Part shown: positions 43,799-51,964 of the stretch, in pieces
Position numbering within the stretch: position 1 is the first letter of the stretch
Layout of the letters: the number at the start of each line of letters is the position of its first letter
Source: Rosistilla ulvae
GTDB lineage: Bacteria; Planctomycetota; Planctomycetia; Pirellulales; Pirellulaceae
Direction of reading: 5' to 3'
NCBI RefSeq assembly: GCF_007741475.1
Contig: NZ_CP036261.1
Span: 2,046,001-2,110,000 of the forward strand
Length of the DNA: 64,000 nt
The notes under the pieces: generated by a model
The model's input: the letters and a program-made list of their open reading frames with translations, nothing else
Databases searched by the model: none
What the model was told of the DNA's origin: nothing
Program-made: the position numbers and the translations under genes

Positions 43799-45054
43799 AT
43801 AGCCCGATGAAATCCAAGCCCTACCGGATCTTGATGCTGCTCGAAAACGAGAGCGTTCCGGACGACTGCCGCGTGCTGCTGGAAGCCGAAGCGCTGATCG
43901 ATGCCGGATATGCGGTGACGATCATCTGCCCAACAGGTGGGGTGACGAAGAAGGTCGACCGCATCGGAGAGATCCGCGTCTACCGGTATCCCCAAATGTG
44001 GGAGATCGGGGGCGTGCTGGGGTATCTTTTGGAGTACGGTTACAGCCTGGTCGCCGCTTTTGTCCTTTCATGGTTTGTCCTGCTGAGGCATGGTTTCGAC
44101 GCAGTCCATGTGCACACACCCCCCGATCTAATGGGGTTGGTCGCGATCTTTTTTAAGTTGTTGGGAAAGCGGTTTGTCTTCGATCATCACGATCTGTCGC
44201 CGGAGCTGTATCTGGCGCAGAAACCGGGGCGCAGCGAGGGGACCGTTTATCGGGCGTTGCGATTTTTTGAGCGACTGTCGTGTCGCAAAGCCGATCGTTT
44301 GATCGCCACCAACGATACGCAGCGCTCGATACAAATCGACCGCTGCGGAGCCGATCCCGAGGACTGTTACATCGTTCGCAACGGCCCCAACGCCTTGTTT
44401 TTGAGCGACGTTCAACCGCTCGAATCGATCCGCACGCCGGGCTGTCTCACGATTGGATATGTCGGCGTGATCGGAGTCCAAGATGGCGTCGATTTTATGG
44501 TTCGGGCGTTGCACGAAGTGAAGACGAAGCACGGCCGCGACGACTTTCGCGGCGTGATCGTTGGCAGCGGACCGGCGATCGCCGACCTCAAGCGTCTGGC
44601 CGCCAAGCTCGATCTGGCGGACAAGATCCTGTTCACGGGAATGATTCCGTTTGCCACCGTCCCGTCGCACATCGCCGCGTTTGACATCTGCCTGACTCCC
44701 GATCCCAGCAACGCCTACAACGACAGTTGCACGACGATCAAGACGATGGAATACATGGCGCTGCGAAAGCCGACAGTCTGTTTCCGCACACGCGAGAATC
44801 AAATCACCGCCGGCGACGCGGCGGTCTACGCTGACAACAACGACATCCCCGCGTATGCCGATGCGATCGTGCAATTGATGGACGACCCGGCGCTTCGCAA
44901 ATCGATGGGCCAAACCGCTCGGCAACGGATCGACAACGGTCTGACCTGGCAACATCAAGCTGTTCGCCTGATCGAACTCTACGACAACCTGTTCGATGTC
45001 GTTCGCGAACCGAGTGGCTGTGATCCTGCGGCTGCCGTCGCAAGTTTGCCTTAA
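43795..45054 (+). CDS. Glycosyltransferase, GT4-like, last gene of the exopolysaccharide cluster
   Basis: A GTG at 43795 overlaps the previous stop (GTGA) and gives 419 residues. The N-terminal Rossmann half has RILMLLENESVPDDCRV and FDHHDLSPELYLAQ, a pattern common in WfdR/WlbE-like transferases. The C-terminal half has LTIGYVGVIGVQDGVDFMVRAL and YNDSCTTIKTMEYMALRKPTVCF (about 304-326). A membrane-associated helix may lie near 82-100 (YSLVAAFVLSWFVLL). It is convergent with yacG across 37 nt. Confidence 0.88.
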   Translation: MNSPMKSKPYRILMLLENESVPDDCRVLLEAEALIDAGYAVTIICPTGGVTKKVDRIGEIRVYRYPQMWEIGGVLGYLLEYGYSLVAAFVLSWFVLLRHGFDAVHVHTPPDLMGLVAIFFKLLGKRFVFDHHDLSPELYLAQKPGRSEGTVYRALRFFERLSCRKADRLIATNDTQRSIQIDRCGADPEDCYIVRNGPNALFLSDVQPLESIRTPGCLTIGYVGVIGVQDGVDFMVRALHEVKTKHGRDDFRGVIVGSGPAIADLKRLAAKLDLADKILFTGMIPFATVPSHIAAFDICLTPDPSNAYNDSCTTIKTMEYMALRKPTVCFRTRENQITAGDAAVYADNNDIPAYADAIVQLMDDPALRKSMGQTARQRIDNGLTWQHQAVRLIELYDNLFDVVREPSGCDPAAAVASLP

Positions 45055-45091
45055 ACCAACGGTTGTCGCCGATTGGCTGTGCCGTGGACAA

Positions 45092-45289
45092 TCACTCTTC
45101 GTTGCGATATTCCACTGGCACGTCGCCGGGATCGCCTTCGTGAGGCAAGCCGTGCTCTTCATCCAACCAGCGGCCAAGGTCGACCAATTGGCAGCGTTCG
45201 CAGCAGAACGGCGGCGTTTCGGTTTCGTCCATCACAAACCGAGTTTGGCAGGTGGGACAGCTGACCCATTGGGGCGTTTCAGGTGTCAT
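45092..45289 (-). CDS. yacG: DNA gyrase inhibitor YacG-like zinc protein
   Basis: The ATG at 45287-45289 gives 65 residues: VSCPTCQTRF, then PPFCCERCQLVDLGRWLDEEHGLP. The four-cysteine CxxC...CxxxC arrangement and the RCQLVDLGRWLDEE helix match YacG, a zinc-ribbon protein that inhibits DNA gyrase. The start overlaps the upstream stop (ATGA), so it is translationally coupled to the secreted protein gene before it. Confidence 0.9.
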   Translation of the reverse strand: MTPETPQWVSCPTCQTRFVMDETETPPFCCERCQLVDLGRWLDEEHGLPHEGDPGDVPVEYRNEE

Positions 45290-45990
45290 TGCGGGAATCC
45301 TCCAAGCGCGTGCAGCAGGGACTGGATGTCTTCGTGAACGCGCGACGTCGCCCGAACGACCATCACGCGGTGCATGCCATAATAATGAACGGCTCCCGGC
45401 CCACCTTGAGCGCTCCAAAAATCGGGAGATACCGTCCGCGTGATCAGTTCGATCAACAGAAATCCATTATCGGGACCGGGAGCAAATCCGCCACCGGGCA
45501 GACGCGTTTGCTGGCCGTCTGCCGAACCTTCGCCGGGCGAATTCACCGCGGAAGACGGCAGCTCTTCCGGTGTCAGACGCTTCCCCGCCGCAGCCCGCTC
45601 GTCCAGCAGCCGCTCCAACTGCTGCAGTTGCTGATCGAAACCGGCCGGTTTTTCGATCCCATTCCTTTTTAGAGCAACTTGAATATCGTAGCGCACGTCC
45701 AACAGTCGCCGGCGGGCCCGCGTCGCCAGCCCTTGCAGGACTTCGCTGGTCGGATAGCGTTCGTCGCTCCGCATCGCCGCACACATTTCGCACAGCTGGA
45801 TCACCGCCGCCGAATGCGCCGCCGTCTCGCGAGTTGTCGCTTCGCGTTTGAGCGCACTGCGCAACTCGAGCGTCCATTTCGACAGGTTCGGCCCCGCATT
45901 GGGATCCTCGCCGGCAGAGGCTATCGACGCCCAGGCCGCCACGACAATTGCAATCGCAGCGTTGCATCGACGCGATTTTACGGTAATCAT
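45286..45990 (-). CDS. Secreted protein of unknown function
   Basis: The ATG at 45990 gives 234 residues with a Sec signal (NAAIAIVVAAWASIASAGED, cleavage near 27). The mature part is mostly helical (LRSALKREATTRETAAHSAAVIQLCEMCAAM, then LLDVRYDIQVALKRNGI). The C-terminal stretch HYYGMHRVMVVRATSRVHEDIQSLLHALGG resembles the short beta-alpha domain of secretin-associated repeats common in planctomycetes. No enzyme motif is recognised. It is coupled to yacG by an ATGA overlap. Confidence 0.75.
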   Translation of the reverse strand: MITVKSRRCNAAIAIVVAAWASIASAGEDPNAGPNLSKWTLELRSALKREATTRETAAHSAAVIQLCEMCAAMRSDERYPTSEVLQGLATRARRRLLDVRYDIQVALKRNGIEKPAGFDQQLQQLERLLDERAAAGKRLTPEELPSSAVNSPGEGSADGQQTRLPGGGFAPGPDNGFLLIELITRTVSPDFWSAQGGPGAVHYYGMHRVMVVRATSRVHEDIQSLLHALGGFPQ

Positions 45991-46154
45991 AGTTCCAATC
46001 CTTTCCTCGATGCCCCTTTCCATCCTATCGGATCCAGCCCGTCCTGGGACGTTGTCGCCATTGTTTGCCAGTGGCCGCCTCGAACTTTTTTGCTCCCGTT
46101 CCAAACGCTTCCCAGTCAAACATTAAGACTACCCGCGGAGTCTCTTCCTCTCCG

Positions 46155-46631
46155 ATGCACAACCATCAACTATGTCGAATGTCGATCCACTCGCTGGACG
46201 ACACCGATCGTCTGGGGCGAATGCTCGCCCAGCGGTTGCCCGACCGCGCCACGATCGGCTTGGTCGGGACCTTGGGTGCCGGCAAAACGCGTTTAGTGCA
46301 GAGCGTCGCCGCGGCGATCGGCGTCCCCGAGGGAACGGCGACCAGCCCGACGTTTACGCTGATCCAGCCCTACCACGCGGCGAACCGGCGGCTCTACCAC
46401 GTCGACGCCTACCGAGTGAACGATCTCGACGAGTTTCTGGAACTGGGGATCGAAGAGTTGATGGAGGAACCGGGAGCTTGGGTCTTCGTCGAATGGGGCG
46501 ATCGCGTGGCCGATGTTTTTCCAGACGAGACGCTGTGGTTGCGGATCGAAGTCGCCAGCCCGACGCAGCGCGAGGTGACCTTCTTCGGCGATCCCGCGGT
46601 TTGGGAGTCGCTGTTTTCGAACAGCCTTTAA
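46155..46631 (+). CDS. tsaE: tRNA threonylcarbamoyladenosine biosynthesis ATPase TsaE
   Basis: The ATG at 46155 gives 158 residues. The Walker A GTLGAGKTRLVQ (about 40-51), the TSPTFTLIQPY motif, LYHVDAYRV and LGIEELMEEPGAWVFVEWGDR are diagnostic of TsaE (YjeE). With TsaB and TsaD it makes the t6A37 modification of tRNAs reading ANN codons. No other tsa genes are nearby. It is convergent with the PQQ-propeller gene. Confidence 0.95.
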   Translation: MHNHQLCRMSIHSLDDTDRLGRMLAQRLPDRATIGLVGTLGAGKTRLVQSVAAAIGVPEGTATSPTFTLIQPYHAANRRLYHVDAYRVNDLDEFLELGIEELMEEPGAWVFVEWGDRVADVFPDETLWLRIEVASPTQREVTFFGDPAVWESLFSNSL

Positions 46632-46661
46632 CGCCTCAAAGCTTCGCGGCGAGAGTCGCTT

Positions 46662-47927
46662 CTATTTCATACCGACACAGACGACGCTGCCGCTGGCGCT
46701 GCGACAGTAGATCGAACCATTGGCCAGCACCGGCACCGTCCAACACTTGCCCTGGAGCACCTTCAGTTCGGTCAGCGGTTCAAAACCTGTGGTCGATGCA
46801 CTGCCGAGCAACAATTGCCCCTCGGTCGTTAGCACGATCAAGTGTTCGCGCGTCGCAGTGATCGCTCCGGGGCGAATCGAATCGTCGGCCCAGTGGACTT
46901 CGCCACTGGCCCAGTCGATGCATTTGAGCGTTGGCTCCGCCTCCAGATCGCCGTCGACACCATACAACGCGTCGCAGATCCGGACACAGCCATTCATCTG
47001 ATTTTGCATCAGTTTGTGTTTCCAGACGATCTCTGGATCGTCGTCGGTCAATCGCAGCAGCGCACATCCGCGGTTGTAGCCCGAACAGAGGAAGCTGTGC
47101 CCGTCGTGAACGATCGGATCGGCCGCGTTGCAACCAAAGCTGGTCAGCCACCGCTGTTGCCAGATCGCTTCTCCAGTCGCCACATCGACGGCCGAAAAGC
47201 TGCGTCCCGAAGGGAACATCGCCAGAGTCTTGCCCTGCCAGTCGAAAATCACGGGCGAAGCGTAACCCGCCTCTTTGTCCCCCGATTGCCAAACCAATTT
47301 GCCGTCGGCGAGGTCGACCGCGACACCTGCTTCGCCGACGGTCAGCAGCAACCGATCGCCAAACACTTGCGGCGAGCCTCCGAAACCCCAGCCGGGGATT
47401 CGGATATTCGTAGCGTCGACGATCTGCTTCTGCCAGACGACTTTGCCGGTCGCCAAGTCCAAGCAGAAAAGATCTCCCTGACGCGCCAAAACGTAGACTC
47501 TCCCTTCGTGGACGGTCGGCGTCGACGTGGGGCCTCCTTCGAAGTCGCGATCATCCAAAGGTGCATCATAAGAATACCGCCAGTTCAACTCTCCCGACTC
47601 GGCGTCGAAGCAGAATAGCGTGTCGACCGATTCGGAATTGCCGATCGTCAAAGCGTTGCCATCGGCGACGACGAAGGACGAGAACCCCGTCCCCACCTCG
47701 CCGCGCCAACGCACTTGCAGCCCGTCAGCAACTAGCTTTTCCGCGGGCAACGATTCGTGGGAAACGCCGTCGCGGTGAGGCCCTCGCCAGGCCAGCCAAT
47801 CATCTGCTGCGGCGTCGACCAGACAGAACGGCACCCACAGCAGCGATGCCAGCAACAAGCGAGGGACACGTCGACCGCCGGCCAGGAAACCGGAGCGTTG
47901 GTTAGTTTTAGAAAAGCAAATTTTCAT
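46662..47927 (-). CDS. Secreted PQQ-like beta-propeller protein
   Basis: The ATG at 47927 gives 421 residues with a Sec signal (LLLASLLWVPFCLVDAAAD). The mature part has repeated PQQ-propeller blades: DAESGELNWRYSYD, DLATGKVVWQKQIVD, DLADGKLVWQSGDKE, DVATGEAIWQQRWL and DWASGEVHWADD. It resembles BamB-type or PQQ-binding-like WD proteins abundant in planctomycetes. No PQQ-dehydrogenase catalytic residues are evident, so a binding or scaffold role in the periplasm is more likely. Confidence 0.88.
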   Translation of the reverse strand: MKICFSKTNQRSGFLAGGRRVPRLLLASLLWVPFCLVDAAADDWLAWRGPHRDGVSHESLPAEKLVADGLQVRWRGEVGTGFSSFVVADGNALTIGNSESVDTLFCFDAESGELNWRYSYDAPLDDRDFEGGPTSTPTVHEGRVYVLARQGDLFCLDLATGKVVWQKQIVDATNIRIPGWGFGGSPQVFGDRLLLTVGEAGVAVDLADGKLVWQSGDKEAGYASPVIFDWQGKTLAMFPSGRSFSAVDVATGEAIWQQRWLTSFGCNAADPIVHDGHSFLCSGYNRGCALLRLTDDDPEIVWKHKLMQNQMNGCVRICDALYGVDGDLEAEPTLKCIDWASGEVHWADDSIRPGAITATREHLIVLTTEGQLLLGSASTTGFEPLTELKVLQGKCWTVPVLANGSIYCRSASGSVVCVGMK

Positions 47928-48117
47928 CGATGGCGTTGGGAAGGCTGCGAGAATCGGAGGGGCCAAAATTTTCAGTCGGAGGGCTGTGAAGATCGTCAGA
48001 CCATGATAATCGCTGCCGCTAGCCCGACTGCCCGAGAATCGGATATCGATTAGAATGGTTGGCGGCTGCCCCCGCGGTGGCGATTCATTTCAGCATATCA
48101 GAACAGGTTGATTTTTT

Positions 48118-49260
48118 GTGACTATTCAACGCAATCCAACCCGCCGCGTGCAAATCGGCAGCGTCGTTGTGGGCGACGGCAACCGGATCGCTGTTCAAAG
48201 CATGACGGCCACGAAAACGCAGAACGTCGAAGCGACGGCCGCTCAGGCAAACGCATTGCACGCCGCGGGAGCGGATGTTGTGCGAATCGCCGTCGATAGC
48301 GAAAAAGATGTCGCCGCGCTGGCGGAGATCCGCAAGCTAACCAAAGCGAATTTGGCCGTCGACCTGCAGGAGAACTTCCGCCTGGCCGAACTCGTCGCCC
48401 CCCATGTCGACAAGATCCGCTACAACCCTGGGCATCTCTACCACCACCAAAAGGACAGGCCTTGGCAGGAGAAGGTGGAGTTCATCATCAATCAGGCCAA
48501 ACGCCACGATTGTGCGATTCGGATCGGTGTCAATTGTGGCAGCGTCGACCCGGAGAAGGCGAACAAATACGATCCCGAGGATTCGATCACGCCGATGCTC
48601 GAGAGCGCTTGGGAGCACTGCGAATTCGTAGATTCGTTGGGCTTCGATCGCTACGTCGTTTCGCTCAAGGACAGCGATCCCGATAAGGTCGTCGAGGTGA
48701 ACCGGCGGTTTGCGGAAAAACGCCCCGACGTGCCGCTGCATCTGGGAGTGACCGAAGCGGGCATGCCCCCCGACGGAATCATCAAGACGCGGATCGCGTT
48801 TGAACAATTGATCGGCCACGGGATTGGCGACACCGTTCGCGTTTCGTTGACAGTTCCCAACGATCGCAAGCATGAAGAGATCGAAGCGGGCCGCGGAATC
48901 GTCGACGACATCGCGTCGGGACGCGTTCGCAGCGTCGTCGTTTTCGATCGCAATTCGTTGAACATCATCAGCTGTCCCAGCTGCTCGCGAGTCGAAAACG
49001 AAGCATTCGTCGATCTAGCCGCTAAGGTCAAAGAGATGACGGCGTACGCCAAAGAACACGCGATCACGATCGCCGTGATGGGCTGCCGCGTAAACGGGCC
49101 GGGCGAGACCGACGACGCCGACTTGGGACTTTGGTGCGGTCCGAATCACGTCAATCTGAAACGGGGCCCCGAAGCTTTGGGAGCTTACAAATACGATGAA
49201 ATCCTGCCGGTATTGAAGCAGGAACTCGACCAATTAATTGCGGCAAACCACGCCGGTTGA
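48118..49260 (+). CDS. ispG: 4-hydroxy-3-methylbut-2-en-1-yl diphosphate synthase
   Basis: This 380-residue enzyme of the MEP isoprenoid pathway starts at GTG 48118. The N-terminal TIM barrel has [26 protein letters not shown] and [10 protein letters not shown]. The C-terminal [4Fe-4S] domain has [12 protein letters not shown] (two Cys) and [15 protein letters not shown] (third Cys plus Glu). All three cysteine ligands are present, and length matches the short bacterial form. It appears to be monocistronic. Confidence 0.96.
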   Translation: MTIQRNPTRRVQIGSVVVGDGNRIAVQSMTATKTQNVEATAAQANALHAAGADVVRIAVDSEKDVAALAEIRKLTKANLAVDLQENFRLAELVAPHVDKIRYNPGHLYHHQKDRPWQEKVEFIINQAKRHDCAIRIGVNCGSVDPEKANKYDPEDSITPMLESAWEHCEFVDSLGFDRYVVSLKDSDPDKVVEVNRRFAEKRPDVPLHLGVTEAGMPPDGIIKTRIAFEQLIGHGIGDTVRVSLTVPNDRKHEEIEAGRGIVDDIASGRVRSVVVFDRNSLNIISCPSCSRVENEAFVDLAAKVKEMTAYAKEHAITIAVMGCRVNGPGETDDADLGLWCGPNHVNLKRGPEALGAYKYDEILPVLKQELDQLIAANHAG

Positions 49261-49326
49261 GACTATAATCGGGCTCTTTCAAATTCCTTGCCTCATTGAA
49301 CCCCAGCTGCCCTCGGAGTCTTTCAC

Positions 49327-49998
49327 GTGATCCTCAGTCCTCGCCGAATCGTTGCCCTGGCCATTCTCTTTGTCGTCGCCGGAATTAGCGCCGCCGAAGC
49401 GCAGCAAAAAGAGAGTCGCTGGGAGAAGACGATCGCTGGATTCGAAGCGGCCGACGCCAAAAATCCGCCACAACCCGGCGGGATCGTCTTCACCGGCAGC
49501 TCCAGCGTGCGGATGTGGGACTTGAAGAAAAGCTTCCCCGACCTGCAGCTGGTGAACCGCGGCTTTGGTGGTTCGGAGATCGCCGATTCGACTGAATTCG
49601 CTCCCCGATTCCTGATCCCTCACAAGCCGCGACAGATCGTTTTGTACGCTGGTGACAACGATATCGCCAAAGGGAAAGACGCCGCGGCGGTGATCGAAGA
49701 TTTCCAACAATTCGTCAACACGATTTCGGCGGCGTTGCCGGAGACGAAGATCGCTTTTTTGGCGATCAAACCGAGCATCAGCCGCTGGAAGTTATGGCCG
49801 ACGATGAAGGCGGCCAACGAGGGGATCGCGGCGATCTGCGAGGCCAATCCGAAGCTGGATTTCATTGACATTTCGCCCGACATGTTCGGCGACGATGGGA
49901 AGCCCGATCCCGCGTTGTTCGCCAAGGATGGACTGCACATGACTCCGGCGGGATACGAGCGCTGGACCGCTAGAGTCCGAAAAACACTTGGCTGGTAA
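49327..49998 (+). CDS. Secreted SGNH/GDSL-family hydrolase
   Basis: This 223-residue protein has a Sec signal (VALAILFVVAGISAAEA, about 8-24). Block I is FTGSSSVRMW (nucleophile Ser in GSSS rather than GDS), block II NRGFGGSEIADS, block III YAGDNDIAKG and block V DGLHMTPAGYERW with the catalytic Asp/His. It is a probable periplasmic esterase/acetylesterase acting on polysaccharide or lipid esters. A start at 49327 (GTG) fits the signal peptide. Confidence 0.9.
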   Translation: MILSPRRIVALAILFVVAGISAAEAQQKESRWEKTIAGFEAADAKNPPQPGGIVFTGSSSVRMWDLKKSFPDLQLVNRGFGGSEIADSTEFAPRFLIPHKPRQIVLYAGDNDIAKGKDAAAVIEDFQQFVNTISAALPETKIAFLAIKPSISRWKLWPTMKAANEGIAAICEANPKLDFIDISPDMFGDDGKPDPALFAKDGLHMTPAGYERWTARVRKTLGW

Positions 49999-50366
49999 GC
50001 GATTCTACGCTTTACTGCTGCAGGGCCTCTTCGGCGATTGCGCTCGGCAGCACCACCACCCTCCCCGTCCGGTTTCTCCATTGGGGGCCGCCCTCGCCGG
50101 CGCGATCCGATGCGACCGGGAACTGCCGCCGCAATCCTCGGTCCGCCCGCCTCCCAGGTGTCCGACGACAAGGTTTCACTCACTGGAACAACCATCGTTG
50201 GCGAAGTGGAATTTGCCGCGATGCGGTCGAAGAAGCTGATCTCGCTGGTTCCCGCGAGGCTTCGATTTTCCTAGCCTGATTGTGCGGTTGCCGATCGGCT
50301 TGAAGAGGTTCCCACGCGACCCAGCAACACGTTAACGACATCCAAACAGGAAGAGCAGAATCAGGT
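49999..50366. other. Intergenic region, nothing recognised
   Basis: These 368 nt between the SGNH hydrolase and the acidic protein gene hold no convincing coding sequence on either strand; short open frames here are arginine/proline-rich shadows. A GGAAGAG about 17 nt before the next ATG may be its ribosome binding site. No hairpin terminator stands out. Confidence 0.45.
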
Positions 50367-51473
50367 ATGGAAAACGCGATCCCGACCAACCAGGACATCG
50401 AAACAAGCAGCACCGATACGTCTGCCGAAGCGAATACCACCGATCAGGTGAGTGCAACGGCGACCGAAGTGGTTTCCAGCGACACCGCAAGCGATTCGAG
50501 CAGCGACAACGTGAGCTCAAACGAAGTTGCAGCCTCCAGCGAAATGGAAGTCTCCAGCGATGATGATTCCAACGTTGCCGTTGTCACGATGAACGAATCG
50601 GATGCGAGCGATGAAGATGTCACCGAGGCAGCTTCGGATGCCGCGGAGGATGATCAGGCGGGGGAACCGGACGTCATCGCGATCTCCAGTTTCGAAGAAC
50701 TCGATTCGGCGAGCGAACCGTTTGTGGGGCGTTGGCAAAACCTGATCAGCACGACCAACTGGGAAAAGGGACGGATCATCCATGAATGGCGTGAGGCGTT
50801 GATCGAATCGGACGCTCCCGCGACTGAATACTCCGACGAAGCGTGGGCGAAGCGCGTCGGCGGCGTTACCAGCCCGCACGTCGGTCGACTGCGACGCGTT
50901 CACGAGACCTTCGGTTCGTCGTACGAAACCTATCCCGGTCTGTACTGGAGCCACTTCCTGGCGGCTCTCGATTGGGATGACGCTCCGATGTGGCTCGAAG
51001 GGGCGATGCGGAGCGGTTGGTCCGTTTCGGGGATGCGTGAACAGCGTTGGCAATCGATGGGAGCTGTCGACCAGGACCGCCCGCAAGCCGCTGACATCGT
51101 CACAGCCGACCCCGATGAAGATGTCGTTCTACCGGCTCAAGGTGGCAGTAACACAAAGTTCGATGACGAATCGGGAGATATCGCGGCCGGACCGGCTCCC
51201 GAAGGTCCCGACTTTGGCGACGAGGACGAACAGGATCTGGGCGGCAAGCCGCTGCCGACCGCTGATTTCGAAAAGGGCGAAGACGTCGAAGCCGCTCCCG
51301 TCGCTCAGCCGTTTGCCGGCCTGCCCGAACTGCCGCCAGACATGTCCGAAGCGCTTGAGATGTTCAAGTTGGCGATCCTGCGTCACAAGGCGGCTCAGTG
51401 GGGCGACGTCTCGCAGGAGACGGTGCTGAAGGTGATCAGCGGCTTGCAAGCTCTGGCGACAAACGAAGTCTAG
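50367..51473 (+). CDS. Acidic protein with conserved helical core, unknown function
   Basis: This 368-residue protein has a Ser/Thr/Glu/Asp-rich N-terminal 105 residues of low complexity and a folded-looking core (about 115-235). The core contains WQNLISTTNWEKGRIIHEWREALIES, YSDEAWAKRVGGVTSPHVGRLRRVHETFG and YWSHFLAALDWDDAPMWLEGAMRSGWSVSGMREQRW. A second acidic linker and a C-terminal helix (about 325-365) follow. The core's helical spacing resembles DNA-binding or replication-adaptor domains with an embedded helix-turn-helix, but I cannot name a family. Cytoplasmic, no signal peptide. Confidence 0.75.
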   Translation: MENAIPTNQDIETSSTDTSAEANTTDQVSATATEVVSSDTASDSSSDNVSSNEVAASSEMEVSSDDDSNVAVVTMNESDASDEDVTEAASDAAEDDQAGEPDVIAISSFEELDSASEPFVGRWQNLISTTNWEKGRIIHEWREALIESDAPATEYSDEAWAKRVGGVTSPHVGRLRRVHETFGSSYETYPGLYWSHFLAALDWDDAPMWLEGAMRSGWSVSGMREQRWQSMGAVDQDRPQAADIVTADPDEDVVLPAQGGSNTKFDDESGDIAAGPAPEGPDFGDEDEQDLGGKPLPTADFEKGEDVEAAPVAQPFAGLPELPPDMSEALEMFKLAILRHKAAQWGDVSQETVLKVISGLQALATNEV

Positions 51474-51503
51474 TCGCCGCTGCGACAAAGCGATCGAAAC
51501 CTT

Positions 51504-51558
51504 GGGCAGACCACCGCGTCTGCCCATTGAAAAAGGCAAGGCAGACGACGCGTCTGCC
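51504..51558. repeat. Two tandem GGCAGAC/GTCTGCC hairpin repeats
   Basis: GGGCAGAC (51504-51511) pairs with GTCTGCCC (51518-51525), and GGCAGACG (51540-51547) pairs with CGTCTGCC (51551-51558). The two units share the same core and lie 15 nt apart. A third partial copy (GCGTCTGCC) ends right at the start codon of the next gene, near 51634-51643. They look like a dispersed short palindromic repeat and may also terminate the preceding transcript. Confidence 0.55.
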
Positions 51559-51643
51559 ACGGTTCCATGCGAGCATGTTTCGGCAGAACACGCTACACTA
51601 GACGCTTCTTTTCGGATCGATCCACGCGTCGCTAGCGTCTGCC

Positions 51644-51964
51644 ATGTCCAACACATCATCGGAACCAACCGCATCGTCAGAGCGAGCGATGCCGCAGTGG
51701 TCGCTACGTTTTCTGATGCTGCTGGTCACGCTGTCCGCGATGTTGATGTGGGTCTTTCGGGCCGCGATCATCGAAAACGTTTTCTGGGCTCAATGTGTCG
51801 CGGTGGTCTTGGCGACGGCGATCGGTTGTTTTGCGATGTACGCGTTGGCCTTTGCTCTGGCGTCACTGTTCGCGTCGATGACCGGATCGATCTTGCAGCC
51901 GACGCGTTCGCGATTCCATCCCCCTGCGGTTGATCAACGCGATGCAGCGGAGGAGCCACAGTGA
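51644..51964 (+). CDS. Small membrane protein, first gene of an ABC operon
   Basis: This 106-residue protein has a Ser/Thr-rich N-terminus, two predicted membrane segments (about 22-41 and 45-75) and a polar C-terminal tail. No family is recognised. Its stop overlaps the GTG start of the next gene (GTGA, 51961-51964), so it is coupled to the large membrane protein and ABC transporter that follow. It may be an accessory subunit. Confidence 0.65.
   Translation: MSNTSSEPTASSERAMPQWSLRFLMLLVTLSAMLMWVFRAAIIENVFWAQCVAVVLATAIGCFAMYALAFALASLFASMTGSILQPTRSRFHPPAVDQRDAAEEPQ

Noticed and set aside
50038-50274. Small open frame before the acidic protein gene
   Set aside because: Arg/Pro-rich composition, no ribosome binding site, overlapping frames of similar length on both strands.
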